A DNA stretch of 43,329 bases from an uncultured Spirochaetales bacterium (GCA_949292445.1 CASEZU010000046.1:1-43329), one strand, 5' to 3'. Counted from the first letter of the stretch, positions 34,256 to 43,171 are shown. Translations and numbers: made by a program. Notes: a model not told the origin generated them from the sequence alone.

Positions 34256-34704
34256 TCCTTCTCCTCGAACAGGTCCTGAGCCAGGTCGGCGATCGACTCC
34301 TCCCCATCCGCCTTGTCGAAGACATCAGGATTCCAGAGCTCCACCGTATACCCTGCCCCGACCAGGAGAGCTTCCGATTTATTCGGAAGGGAATACTTTT
34401 CCCTCATCGAGGCTGGAATATTGATCCTTCCGGAGCTGTCGATATCCACATAGATGGCAGGAGATATGAGCTTTCTGATCAGGATGCGCTTTTTCTTATC
34501 GAGCATAGCCATTGGGGATGAGAGAATAGGCTCGGAAAAATCCTTTTCAAAATACTCAGGTCTCATGATCATCAGGTGGTTCTCATCTAGTCCCGGAAGG
34601 ACAACTACCTGCTCAGCGGCGAGTGCAGTCCTTAGTCTTGCCGGCAGGGAAAGACGGCCTTTGTCATCAATCCTTGCATTATACATTCCTGTAAGAAGCT
34701 GCAT
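34252..34704 (-). CDS. mraZ: Transcriptional regulator MraZ
   Basis: The 150-residue protein holds two SpoVT/AbrB-like domains with the DxxGR signatures DDKGRLSLPARLR (about 13-25) and DSSGRINIPASMRE (about 88-101). MraZ forms ring oligomers that bind TGGG-type repeats upstream of itself and regulates the division cluster. Matching repeats lie at 34703-34747. The Shine-Dalgarno GGTGG overlaps one box. First gene of the leftward dcw operon. Confidence 0.96.
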   Translation of the reverse strand: MQLLTGMYNARIDDKGRLSLPARLRTALAAEQVVVLPGLDENHLMIMRPEYFEKDFSEPILSSPMAMLDKKKRILIRKLISPAIYVDIDSSGRINIPASMREKYSLPNKSEALLVGAGYTVELWNPDVFDKADGEESIADLAQDLFEEKE

Positions 34705-34747
34705 CCAACACCACCCATCCAGTGGGAAATTATCCCACTTTCTGCCA
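34703..34747 (-). promoter_or_regulatory. MraZ boxes and promoter of the dcw operon
   Basis: On the reverse strand, five-base boxes occur every 10 bp: TGGCA (34747-34743), TGGGA (34737-34733), an inverted copy written TCCCA (34727-34723), TGGGT (34717-34713) and TGGAT (34707-34703). MraZ is known to bind TGGGN repeats with 5-bp spacers. A -10-like GATAAT (34734-34729) lies inside the array, so bound MraZ would cover the promoter. Confidence 0.7.
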
Positions 34748-34858
34748 CTACTCTACACTACTACGGGTACGGACGCAAGAAGTTTCGATGAAAAGATAGT
34801 TATTAATACAGATGCGGCAGCAAGTGTCAGAAAAGCTGAATAAAGATATGAGTGCATG

Positions 34859-34880
34859 AAAAAAGCGGCCTAGGCCGCTT
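34859..34880 (-). terminator. Terminator of the DUF4912-GH57 operon
   Basis: The perfect palindrome AGCGGCCTAGGCCGCT (34865-34880) is followed on the reverse strand by TTTTTT, 5 nt after the GH57 stop. It separates this operon from mraZ. Confidence 0.85.
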
Positions 34881-34885
34881 TCTCC

Positions 34886-36472
34886 TCACCTCTCTTCGGG
34901 AGTCTCAAACAAATGATAGTCAATATCCGGGAATATCTCGCTGCTCTTCTCAGCATTTATGAGCCATTCGGTATTCACCGTGTTCCTGCTCATCGCGGAG
35001 TAAACAACGTTGAATGATCCCAGATGGTTTCTCAGCCTCTTCTCCGCATAGGAAACGGATGTGCCGTCATGCATGATGCACGGCCAGTCGGAAGACATGG
35101 CGAGCAGGAGCTCCCTTGAGGCCTGATTGAGGAATCTGCCTTTCAGCGACCCCTGATCTGGGAATCTCCTCGTCAGTTCCTCCATCCTCTCGATCGCCTT
35201 GAAAATGTGCCTGTATATCCAGGCATTGCTGCCGTCGAGCCAGATATCCGAGTAACCGCCGCTGCCCCATGAGGACTCATTGAGCCTGAGCTTCTCCGTC
35301 GGACCGTTCTCAAGGATGACCGATGTGGGAGTCGTGAAAAGGAACTCATCGGATTTATCAGCGCTGCGCATGACCCCTTCAAGGAACTCGATGCCCTCGT
35401 ACCATCTGTGTCCGAAGAGCTCCGCATCGAAGCAGAGGTTGAACACAGGGTCAGTGATACCTGCGCTGCTGATCGCGAAGCCGCGGCGCTTCACGTTGTA
35501 GAGGAAATTATCGACATGAAGGGCGACTTTCTCCATTGCCTTGTGACGTGAGTAATAGGCCTTGTCCTCAGTCTTGCCGGTGATCGCATGATACTTGTAT
35601 CCGGTGAATACCCTGATCTCCGGCTCATGAATGTACGGACGCACATAATCAAGCGGGAGATAGTAGCCGATATCGCGGTAGAAATCGCGGTAATCGCTGT
35701 CGCACGGATAGCCGGAGACAGACGACCAGACAAGCGACGTGACGCTCCAGTCCCTCACGAAGCCATAGAGGCCGGAAGGCAGCTCAACGGGCTTGTAGCC
35801 TGAATATACCGATTTGTCCTTTGCGGTGATCACAGAGTGCGATGCAAGCTGGCACCATGAGACACCGTTCGCCGTGAGCATCCTGTCAAGCTCAGGATAA
35901 TAGCCGCAGTCAGGAAGCCAGAAGCCTCTTGCACTCTCGCCGAATATCCTCTCATGCGTACGCAGCCCCATAGCGATCTGTGCATTGACAGCAGCAGGAT
36001 AGTCCTTATAGAGAGGAAGGTATGCATGCGTTGCGGCTGTAGTCAGGAGTTCGATCCTGTTCTTCTCATGGAGAGCCCTGTAGCCAGTGAGGATGTTCCT
36101 TTCCAGCTCTTCGAACCGGGCAAGATTCCTCTCAGCCTCCTCGAGGTAGTGCACGGCCATCTCATAGCACTGCTTCTCCTCGCTTTCCGTTCTCTTCTTC
36201 TCCTTCCTGCCCAGCTCTATGCGGCCGTTCATGTAGTCGACGAAACGCTCCTGCAGAGCCGGATCGGTGAGCATCGTGCTCAGCGTCGGAGAGAAGCAGA
36301 TGGAGAGCTTGAAATCAACTCCGTCCCTGTCGAGACGCTCGAGCATCCTCAGCAGCGGGATATAGGTCTCATTGAGAGATTCGAAAAGCCAGTTCTCCTC
36401 GAGGAATTTCGGATACTCGAGATGCCTGACATATGGAAGATGTGCCTGGAGGATAAGATTGAGCTTATTCAT
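34886..36472 (-). CDS. GH57 family protein (DUF1957/branching-enzyme type), altered nucleophile
   Basis: The 528-residue protein matches GH57 1,4-alpha-glucan branching enzymes: N-terminal LILQAHLPYVRH, the catalytic domain (about 1-410) and a helical C-terminal domain. The acid/base Asp is kept (FDAELFGHRWYEG, Asp about 349). The nucleophile segment, WLPECG/A in active members, reads WLPDCGYYPE, so Glu is replaced by Asp at about 188. This would slow or abolish retaining catalysis. It may be a glycogen-binding or modulating protein, or an enzyme with altered chemistry. Its start overlaps the DUF4912 gene by 8 nt. Confidence 0.9.
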   Translation of the reverse strand: MNKLNLILQAHLPYVRHLEYPKFLEENWLFESLNETYIPLLRMLERLDRDGVDFKLSICFSPTLSTMLTDPALQERFVDYMNGRIELGRKEKKRTESEEKQCYEMAVHYLEEAERNLARFEELERNILTGYRALHEKNRIELLTTAATHAYLPLYKDYPAAVNAQIAMGLRTHERIFGESARGFWLPDCGYYPELDRMLTANGVSWCQLASHSVITAKDKSVYSGYKPVELPSGLYGFVRDWSVTSLVWSSVSGYPCDSDYRDFYRDIGYYLPLDYVRPYIHEPEIRVFTGYKYHAITGKTEDKAYYSRHKAMEKVALHVDNFLYNVKRRGFAISSAGITDPVFNLCFDAELFGHRWYEGIEFLEGVMRSADKSDEFLFTTPTSVILENGPTEKLRLNESSWGSGGYSDIWLDGSNAWIYRHIFKAIERMEELTRRFPDQGSLKGRFLNQASRELLLAMSSDWPCIMHDGTSVSYAEKRLRNHLGSFNVVYSAMSRNTVNTEWLINAEKSSEIFPDIDYHLFETPEER

Positions 36473-37175
36473 CCCTCGAATCCTCCTTTCTGAAAAGCTG
36501 GATTATCTCTCTGACGACGGGATTATCCACTAAATCGCCCTCCTTGGTGGTGATGAGCGTAAGGTAGAGCCTGTAAAGGGAATCGCTGTACTTCATCTCC
36601 TCAGGATGGCTGAGCCAGTAGGAGTCTGTAAGATCCTCAGGCTCAGAAACCGCGAGCATGGTCTTCTCTCCGTTTCTGGAAAGAGAGGATAGAGCCACAC
36701 GGCAGAAGCCGTCTCCATAGGGAATCCCCACATTCCACTCGCTGTCTGTGTATGAGACCGGGATATCGTACTCCTCCCTGTTGCCATTGTTCTCGATCGT
36801 CACGGAAAGCACGATGGAGGCCCCTTCGTCCTGGAGTCTGTCACTGTCATTCGGAGAGAGTGACCAGAAGGCATAGAGCCATGATCCGTTCTTCTTGATG
36901 AGATGGATCTCGGTATCAGGATAGCTCTCCGGAAGCTCCTCCACACCGGGAAGCTCCTCGACAAATTTGCTGATATCACGGTAATCAGTGATGCCTGACA
37001 TATAGCGCATATTGGGATCCTTCTCATCCGGATCCTGATCATATTCGCCGTACTTCTCCTCAAGCAGCGATATCAGTTCTTCACGTGGCAGAGCATCAGC
37101 CCCGTCAATTCCTTCCTGTTCAGCGATGCTGCGCAGTTCGGAAATGGACAGGGAATCGACGTTCACAAGAATCAT
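36465..37175 (-). CDS. DUF4912 protein with N-terminal SAP/Rho-N-like domain
   Basis: The 236-residue protein starts with a helical SAP/Rho-N-like module (LSISELRSIAEQEGI and EELISLLEEKYGEY, about 9-42). The DUF4912 domain follows from about 88 (TEIHLIKKNGSWLYAFWSL, about 89-107, to about 200). DUF4912 proteins are often found beside GH57 genes, so a role in alpha-glucan metabolism is inferred. No catalytic motif is known. Shine-Dalgarno AGGGG precedes the ATG. Coupled to the GH57 gene by overlap. Confidence 0.85.
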   Translation of the reverse strand: MILVNVDSLSISELRSIAEQEGIDGADALPREELISLLEEKYGEYDQDPDEKDPNMRYMSGITDYRDISKFVEELPGVEELPESYPDTEIHLIKKNGSWLYAFWSLSPNDSDRLQDEGASIVLSVTIENNGNREEYDIPVSYTDSEWNVGIPYGDGFCRVALSSLSRNGEKTMLAVSEPEDLTDSYWLSHPEEMKYSDSLYRLYLTLITTKEGDLVDNPVVREIIQLFRKEDSRDE

Positions 37176-37201
37176 TGCAACCCCTTTTCAGTTCTTTTTG
37201 A

Positions 37202-37254
37202 ATCCTAGGAAAAACAGCGGAAATAGTCAACAAACCTGCATTTCACGCATGCAG
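37202..37254 (-). promoter_or_regulatory. Promoter of the DUF4912-GH57 operon with upstream dyad
   Basis: On the reverse strand, -35 TTGACT (37230-37225) and -10 TAGGAT (37207-37202) are spaced by 17 bp. Just upstream is the dyad CTGCAT-N7-ATGCAG (37236-37254), lying between the two divergent GH57 promoters, a possible shared operator. Confidence 0.55.
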
Positions 37255-37315
37255 AAGGGGATTTTGCATCCACCCTGTTTTTCACATCCATCGGTGTCCA
37301 AATATGCAGCGTTTA

Positions 37316-37324
37316 TGCTACACT
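37316..37324 (+). promoter_or_regulatory. Extended -10 of the DUF3536 GH57 gene (leaderless)
   Basis: TGC-TACACT ends 6 nt before the ATG at 37331. No Shine-Dalgarno precedes that ATG. Same layout as secA. Confidence 0.45.
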
Positions 37325-37330
37325 CTCTCC

Positions 37331-39655
37331 ATGGCATCAACAAGCAAAAGAACCTCGGTGATTCTCCACGGTCACTTCTACCAGCCGCCGAGGGAGAATC
37401 CGTTTACGGGCATAGTCCCAAAGCAGGGATCAGCCGCCCCATACGGCGACTGGAACGAGAGGATCTACCACGACTGCTATGGGGCTAACCTCCATTCCAG
37501 ATATCTGGACAGTGACGGCAGGATCATCTCCATCACAAACAATTTCTCCTATATCTCATATAACTTCGGCCCCACCCTTCTCTCATGGATGAAGGAGATG
37601 CATCCCGATTCAATCGACCTTCTCGTCGAATCGGACAGGGAGTCCATCAGACGGCTGGGACACGGCAATGCGATGGCTCAGGGCTTCAACCATACGATCC
37701 TCCCGCTGGACAAGGTCAAGGACGCCCGGCTCCAGATCGAATGGGGGGCCATGGATTTCGAACACTTCTTCGGCAGGAAGGCAGAGGGAATGTGGCTGCC
37801 TGAATGCGGTGTGAACAGGGATGTGATCCAGCTCCTTGCAGAAGAAGGCATGAAGTTCGTCATCCTCTCGCCATGGCAGTGCAAGGCAGTCGAGGACGAT
37901 GAAGGGAAGATGACAGCGCTGCAGGGCAAGCCGGCCCCATACTGGGAGCCTTTTATACTCACAGGAAGCGGCGGCGGAGAGATAGCTGCCTTCTTCTACC
38001 ATCCCGGACTTGCTGAGTCGATATCATTCGGCCATATGCTCAGAAGCGCTGACAATCTCTATGCGACGCTCAAGAACATCCAGGAAACGGACAGGAAGCC
38101 GCTCATACACACGGCAACCGACGGAGAGATATACGGTCACCACGAACCTTATGGAGACATGGCCCTCGCCGCCCTGATAAGAAAAGTCGGAGAGCGCGAT
38201 GACTTCGTGCTGGACAACTACGCCTCATATCTGGAGAGGCACCCTGCGGTGAAACATGCCGAGCTGCACCAGGGCGAGGCGGGAAAAGGAACCTCCTGGT
38301 CATGCTCGCACGGCGTCTCCAGATGGTACAAGGACTGCGGCTGCCACACCGGCGGAGAGGCGGGCTGGAACCAGGCATGGAGAACACCTTTGAGGAACGG
38401 GCTTGCAGCGCTTGGAGACAAGCTGGACAGTATCTTCTCCGATGAGGTCAGGAAAATTTTCGGCGGCAAGGTGGATCCGGAGGAAATACTCCGGGAAGCA
38501 GGCAGGGAGTATACCGGTGAGATTTCAATGCGGGAACTCATAGAGAACCTGCACAAGAAATACTCCTTTGCATCCCTGTACGACGTCGAGCTTGCACACC
38601 TGCTTTCAGGAATCAAGAACAAGCACTTCTCCTTCACATCCTGCGGTTTCTTCTTCTCCGACATCTCCGGAATAGAGCCCAGGCAGGATATAAAGTATGC
38701 GCTCTATGCGATCAGGATGTTCCAGCCGTACTGCAAGGGCGATCTGCTTTTCCCGTTCCTGTCGGATCTCAGGAAGGCCAAGAGCAACATCAAGTCCCAA
38801 GGAGACGGAATGAATATCGCACAGGAGGAGATGAAAGGCCTGCCTGGAGAGGCCGAGGCCGCGCTCTACTTCTTCCTCAACCGTTCATTCGCCATACCAG
38901 AGGATTACAGTGATACCTACGGACGCTTCATACTCTGCCATATGGACATAGATGACGCAGAGAATTTCTCCGCAGACATCACGGACACTGTGACGCTCGA
39001 GCTTTTCCGTTTTACGGTGCTCGCCTCATCATCAATCGACAACGGACTCAATCTCTATCTCTGCGAGAATGACGAGACTGACAAGCCCATCAGCAGGCTG
39101 CGCCTGACGAATCAGGACATACCGGACAGGATGCTTGATGAGGTTTACGGCTGGATAGACAGCTCAATGAACAGGATGACGTTCACGGAGCTCTCCGCGC
39201 TGGCGAAGGATATGCGCCATTTCTCGATGCTGGTGAAGAACAGCAGGTACATTCCGATGGAGACGCTGGTGATGGAGAATCTCGGGCTTACGCTCAAGAT
39301 CATCAAGTCGCTCTTCACCGTCTATGTCGATGTCACCCCGATAGAAAGGAAGGAGATCCTCGGCAACATGATCGATTTCGTCAGGAAGTGCGGCAGGGAT
39401 TCCGACATCGCCTCAATCAATACGATACTCTCCGAGCATGCCGAGTATCTTGCGGCCGTCGTCAGGAAGGAAGGCCTCACGGAAAAAGCCGCGGACTCGA
39501 TCATCGAGCTGCTGACACTCTCCCGCGCACATGGATTCGAGCCCGACACGAAGGAGCTGCAGGACATGGTGTACCCATACTACGCGGGGACGAAGAAGGC
39601 CGGATGCGATGACCTTCTTCTGAGGAACACGTCACTTACTCTGAACTTCCAGTAA
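37331..39655 (+). CDS. GH57 glycoside hydrolase-like protein with DUF3536
   Basis: This 774-residue protein begins with the GH57 motif SVILHGHFYQPPRENP. The nucleophile motif MWLPECG (Glu about 158) and acid/base region TATDGEIYGHHEP (Asp about 264) are intact, so it should be an active retaining alpha-glucan enzyme. The C-terminal part (about 330 on) is the helical DUF3536 region. Substrate is not known; alpha-glucan is inferred from the family. The frame is open nine codons earlier, but ATG 37331 fits the -10 element. Divergent from the other GH57 gene; its last 24 nt overlap recN. Confidence 0.9.
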   Translation: MASTSKRTSVILHGHFYQPPRENPFTGIVPKQGSAAPYGDWNERIYHDCYGANLHSRYLDSDGRIISITNNFSYISYNFGPTLLSWMKEMHPDSIDLLVESDRESIRRLGHGNAMAQGFNHTILPLDKVKDARLQIEWGAMDFEHFFGRKAEGMWLPECGVNRDVIQLLAEEGMKFVILSPWQCKAVEDDEGKMTALQGKPAPYWEPFILTGSGGGEIAAFFYHPGLAESISFGHMLRSADNLYATLKNIQETDRKPLIHTATDGEIYGHHEPYGDMALAALIRKVGERDDFVLDNYASYLERHPAVKHAELHQGEAGKGTSWSCSHGVSRWYKDCGCHTGGEAGWNQAWRTPLRNGLAALGDKLDSIFSDEVRKIFGGKVDPEEILREAGREYTGEISMRELIENLHKKYSFASLYDVELAHLLSGIKNKHFSFTSCGFFFSDISGIEPRQDIKYALYAIRMFQPYCKGDLLFPFLSDLRKAKSNIKSQGDGMNIAQEEMKGLPGEAEAALYFFLNRSFAIPEDYSDTYGRFILCHMDIDDAENFSADITDTVTLELFRFTVLASSSIDNGLNLYLCENDETDKPISRLRLTNQDIPDRMLDEVYGWIDSSMNRMTFTELSALAKDMRHFSMLVKNSRYIPMETLVMENLGLTLKIIKSLFTVYVDVTPIERKEILGNMIDFVRKCGRDSDIASINTILSEHAEYLAAVVRKEGLTEKAADSIIELLTLSRAHGFEPDTKELQDMVYPYYAGTKKAGCDDLLLRNTSLTLNFQ

Positions 39656-41284
39656 GGCCCTGGCATGTTCAAGCGACAGATCGCTCGTCTCTCCAGAGAG
39701 GAGACGGGCGATTTCTTTCACTCTCTCCTCTCCCTCCACAAGGTGTATTCCGGAGAGAGTACGGCCATCTACCTCCTTCTTCTCCACAAGATAATGGGCA
39801 TCAGCGCGGGATGCTATCTGAGGCAGGTGCGTTATTGCTATGACCTGTTCCGTCCGGGAAAGAGTCCGCATCTCCTCACCGACCGCATTCGCCACCGCAC
39901 CGCCTATGCCGCTGTCGATCTCATCGAAAAGCATCGTAGGGGCATCGTGGCCTGAACGCAGGGCAACCTTTATCGCAAGCATTATCCTGGAAAGCTCTCC
40001 GCCGGAGGCTGTATCCTGAATAGGTGACAGCTTCTCCCCCTTGTTGGGTGCGATCATGAACTCCACCCTGTCCATACCATCCGGTCCCGGAGAAGGCAGC
40101 CTGTCGATTTTTATCGAGAACTTCGCAGCCTCCATCCCCAGCCTGTGAAGATTGTCCTCGATGGCTTTCTCAAGTGAAGAAGCCGCCTTGCGCCTTTCAG
40201 AGAGCAGCTCCTCGGCCATATCCATCAGGAGAGAGCGCTCCTTCTCAAGTTTTCTGGAGAGGGAATCAAGAAGCGCTTCACCATTCTCGGCATCTTCCAG
40301 CTTCTTCCTGAACTCCTCCCTGCGCCTTATTGCCTCTTCAATGCTGCCCCCGAAACGGCGCCTTATGCGCTGAAGCTGCATCAGGCGGGCATTCTTCTCC
40401 TCAAGCTCCGATTCTGGGAAATCAATTGACGCGAGGTGATCGCGGAGCGAGAGAAGGATGTCATCTGCCTCTATCCCTATATTCTCCGTCCTGTCGGAAT
40501 ACTCCGTAAGGCGCTGGTCCTTGCGCGAGGCTTTGCGGATGATGTCGAGAGCCTCTGAAAGCGATGACGACGCTGTACGCATCTCCGAGACGGCGGAGGA
40601 AAGGCTCTCCTTGAGATACTCCGAGGAATTCATCACCTCAAGCTCAGCCTTCAGCTCCTCTTCCTCCCCTTCCCTCAGCGCAGCATCATCGAGTTCACGG
40701 AGCGAGAAACGCATATAATCAGCTTCTTCCGTGGCTTTCGCTATATTGCCTCTGGCCTCCTCGAGCATCCTCTCGCCATCGCGGACCTTCCTGTACTGTG
40801 AACGGTACGCCCCGGTTTTTTCCGAAAGTGATGAGAACTCATCAATCATTGAACGCAGCACATCGCTTTTAAGCAGGGACTGGTGCGCATGCTGCGATGA
40901 GACATCGACAAGAAGGTGCCCAAGCTCCTCCCCTTCCTTGACTGTCACAGGGGAGCCATTGACCGTATAGCTTGATCTTCCTGTCGTGCGGATGAGGCGC
41001 CTGATGACGATTGTCCCGTCCTCAACCTCGATGCCATGGGCATCAATCCATTCGGCAACGGCCGGAGAGGAAAGGACAGTGAACACCCCCGATATCTCGG
41101 CGCTCTTCTCTCCCTGCCTGACTGTCTCCTTGTCCGTCTTCGCTCCGAGAAGCAGCGAGAGCGCTCCGAGCATGATGGACTTGCCGGATCCGGTCTCGCC
41201 GGTAAGGACGGTGAATCCCTCGCTGAACGAGATATCCAGATGGTCTATAAGCACATAGTTTCTTACACTGAGTTCTTCAAGCAT
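39632..41284 (-). CDS. recN: DNA repair ATPase RecN
   Basis: RecN is an SMC-like protein acting early in double-strand break repair. The 550-residue protein starts MLEELSVRNYVLIDHLDI. Walker A is GETGSGKS (29-36), two long coiled-coil arms follow (about 150-350), then the ABC signature DTASGGELSRIMLAIK and Walker B MLFDEIDSGIGG. The ATG at 41284 follows GGGGAG and overlaps the NAD kinase stop by 8 nt; the ten codons upstream do not fit the family. Confidence 0.96.
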   Translation of the reverse strand: MLEELSVRNYVLIDHLDISFSEGFTVLTGETGSGKSIMLGALSLLLGAKTDKETVRQGEKSAEISGVFTVLSSPAVAEWIDAHGIEVEDGTIVIRRLIRTTGRSSYTVNGSPVTVKEGEELGHLLVDVSSQHAHQSLLKSDVLRSMIDEFSSLSEKTGAYRSQYRKVRDGERMLEEARGNIAKATEEADYMRFSLRELDDAALREGEEEELKAELEVMNSSEYLKESLSSAVSEMRTASSSLSEALDIIRKASRKDQRLTEYSDRTENIGIEADDILLSLRDHLASIDFPESELEEKNARLMQLQRIRRRFGGSIEEAIRRREEFRKKLEDAENGEALLDSLSRKLEKERSLLMDMAEELLSERRKAASSLEKAIEDNLHRLGMEAAKFSIKIDRLPSPGPDGMDRVEFMIAPNKGEKLSPIQDTASGGELSRIMLAIKVALRSGHDAPTMLFDEIDSGIGGAVANAVGEEMRTLSRTEQVIAITHLPQIASRADAHYLVEKKEVDGRTLSGIHLVEGEERVKEIARLLSGETSDLSLEHARALLEVQSK

Positions 41285-42125
41285 GCATCTCCCCCGACCA
41301 GTGGAGCTTATCACGGATGACCTCGGTGAAATTCCTTCTGAGAGACTTCACCAGAAGTGCCCTGCTCCTGCTTTTCTCGACAGTGATGGTGTCATCCTCC
41401 TCAAGGGGGAAGAACAGCTGGCCGTCAACCGTGAGCAGGAGATCGGTTCTCTGCCCTTTCCTCACGCCGAGCGTCACGACCTTACCCGACGTGACAAGAG
41501 GCCTGTTTGAGAGCGTGAAAGGACAGACAGGCGTGATGATGATTGCCGACATGTCCGCATCGAGTATCGGGCCGCCGGCAGCAAGCGAATAGCCTGTAGA
41601 CCCGGTCGGAGTTGCTATGATCATGCCGTCAGCGCGGAATGAGCCGGCCTTTGTTCGGTCAAGAAGCAGATCGAGTGATATCACCTTCGCAATACCAGCC
41701 GAGGATATTACAGCCTCATTGAGCGCACTGGCCTGCCATACTCTCCGGCCTCCTCTGTGCACCGTCACGCGGAGCATCAGGCGTCTTGAGATATTGCTGC
41801 CATGCTCTATGAAGTATCCAAGAGCCTCTTTCCACTCGTCCTTGCCTACCTCGGTTATGTAGCCGAAAGTCCCAAGGTTCACCGGAAGGATGGGAATCCC
41901 CATTTCATTGACAGCCCTGGCTGCGCAGAGGACAGTGCCATCGCCTCCGAGAGTGATGACAAGATCGGTGTTGAGCGGTACGGCAAGCTCCTCCTCGCCT
42001 GATTCAGTGCTGACTGTGCTGCAGGAGATGCCAAGCCCTCCGAGGTACTTCTCTATCTCAAGCGAAAGCTCCCGGCTCTCCTTCTTCATTCCGTTGGCTA
42101 TTATGAAAACAGAGGATATCGTCAT
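41277..42125 (-). CDS. nadK: NAD kinase
   Basis: The enzyme phosphorylates NAD+ to NADP+ in the cytosol. The 282-residue protein has GGDGT at 60-64 with catalytic Asp 62, the NE motif in ASALNEAVIS and the glycine-rich TPTGSTGYSLAAGGPI. The ATG at 42125 follows GGGGTGAG; a GTG at 42134 would overlap the upstream stop. It is coupled to recN, an order seen in many bacteria. Confidence 0.96.
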   Translation of the reverse strand: MTISSVFIIANGMKKESRELSLEIEKYLGGLGISCSTVSTESGEEELAVPLNTDLVITLGGDGTVLCAARAVNEMGIPILPVNLGTFGYITEVGKDEWKEALGYFIEHGSNISRRLMLRVTVHRGGRRVWQASALNEAVISSAGIAKVISLDLLLDRTKAGSFRADGMIIATPTGSTGYSLAAGGPILDADMSAIIITPVCPFTLSNRPLVTSGKVVTLGVRKGQRTDLLLTVDGQLFFPLEEDDTITVEKSRSRALLVKSLRRNFTEVIRDKLHWSGEMHA

Positions 42126-42130
42126 ACATC

Positions 42131-43165
42131 TCACCCCAGATGGCCGACAACACGTTTTATGGACTCGATCTCCGACTTTGACAGGAACGGATAGAGAGGG
42201 AATGATATGGCCCTCGTGACCGGAGCTATGGCGTTGGGAAAACGGTCATACTTATCCTGATACCTCGCACCTATCGACTGGGAGAATGTACGCCGCGATG
42301 AAACATCATGCTTCTTCGCGAACTCAATCGCATCATCGGGTTTTGTATTGACTATTACGGAGAAACCGTAGCCATTGGCAAAGAAAGACGGAGAAGATGA
42401 GCCGAAGAGTTTGGCCCCGCTCTTCATCTGCGCCTGTGTGAAGAGCCTGTAGAGCTCGTTGCGCCGTGCAAGGAGCGTGTCTATCTTGGAAAGCTGGACA
42501 ATTCCCAGTGCTGCATTCATATCCGGAAGATCGACATATGGAGCTCCCGCCGCAGCCTCCTTCTTCAGGTTCTCTATTCTCGCATCATCTGAGGATACTG
42601 CCGCAGCTCCGCCTCCTGTGGATATGACGCCATTCTCCTCGAATTCAGATATGACGATATCGCCGCCCATTCCTGCTCTGTTTGTATCAGAATAAACAGA
42701 ACCAAGGGACTGGGATATATCCTCTATTACAGGAAGGCCAAGATCCTTCAGGGCATCGAAACTCTCAGGAATCTGGCAGACCGGCTCATAGTAAATGAAC
42801 GCCTTTGGGTTCTCAGAGAGCTTAGCCGCAGCATCCTCAAGGCTCGGGAGCCCCGTCTCATCCGTATCGATGAGGATCGGCTTTATTCCTGTGCGTCTGA
42901 ACGCCTCAAGATAGATTCTCGGAGAAAGCACGGATATCAGGACACCATCCCCTTCCTTGAGTTCAAGGGCATTGAGTGCCGCCACAATCACATCAAGATA
43001 AGAACGGAGGGCAATGCCGTCTTTCTTCCCGATATAAGCGGCGAAAGTCTTCAGAAATTCCTTCTTCCTGTCACCCGGACCGATCTTCTCATCGACCATT
43101 GTCTGAAGAACGGCATCCATATCCTTCCTGTAAAGCGCGGGTTTGTAGAATCTGATGAGAGCCAT
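42131..43165 (-). CDS. DegT/DnrJ/EryC1-family protein lacking the PLP lysine
   Basis: The 344-residue protein has the fold-type I aminotransferase layout of DegT sugar aminotransferases: GPGDRKKEFLKTFAAYIG at the N-terminus, VIEDISQSLGS with the PLP-contacting Asp (about 149), and the glycine-rich STGGGAAAVSSD (about 182-193). The segment that should carry the aldimine lysine (SFHATK before TTGEGG in the family) reads SEFEENGVISTGGG and has no Lys, and no nearby Lys can replace it. It is therefore unlikely to be a PLP aminotransferase. Its genomic partner nadK does not explain its job. The ATG follows TAGAAT by 6 nt and lacks a Shine-Dalgarno. Confidence 0.82.
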   Translation of the reverse strand: MALIRFYKPALYRKDMDAVLQTMVDEKIGPGDRKKEFLKTFAAYIGKKDGIALRSYLDVIVAALNALELKEGDGVLISVLSPRIYLEAFRRTGIKPILIDTDETGLPSLEDAAAKLSENPKAFIYYEPVCQIPESFDALKDLGLPVIEDISQSLGSVYSDTNRAGMGGDIVISEFEENGVISTGGGAAAVSSDDARIENLKKEAAAGAPYVDLPDMNAALGIVQLSKIDTLLARRNELYRLFTQAQMKSGAKLFGSSSPSFFANGYGFSVIVNTKPDDAIEFAKKHDVSSRRTFSQSIGARYQDKYDRFPNAIAPVTRAISFPLYPFLSKSEIESIKRVVGHLG

Positions 43166-43171
43166 AGGCTC

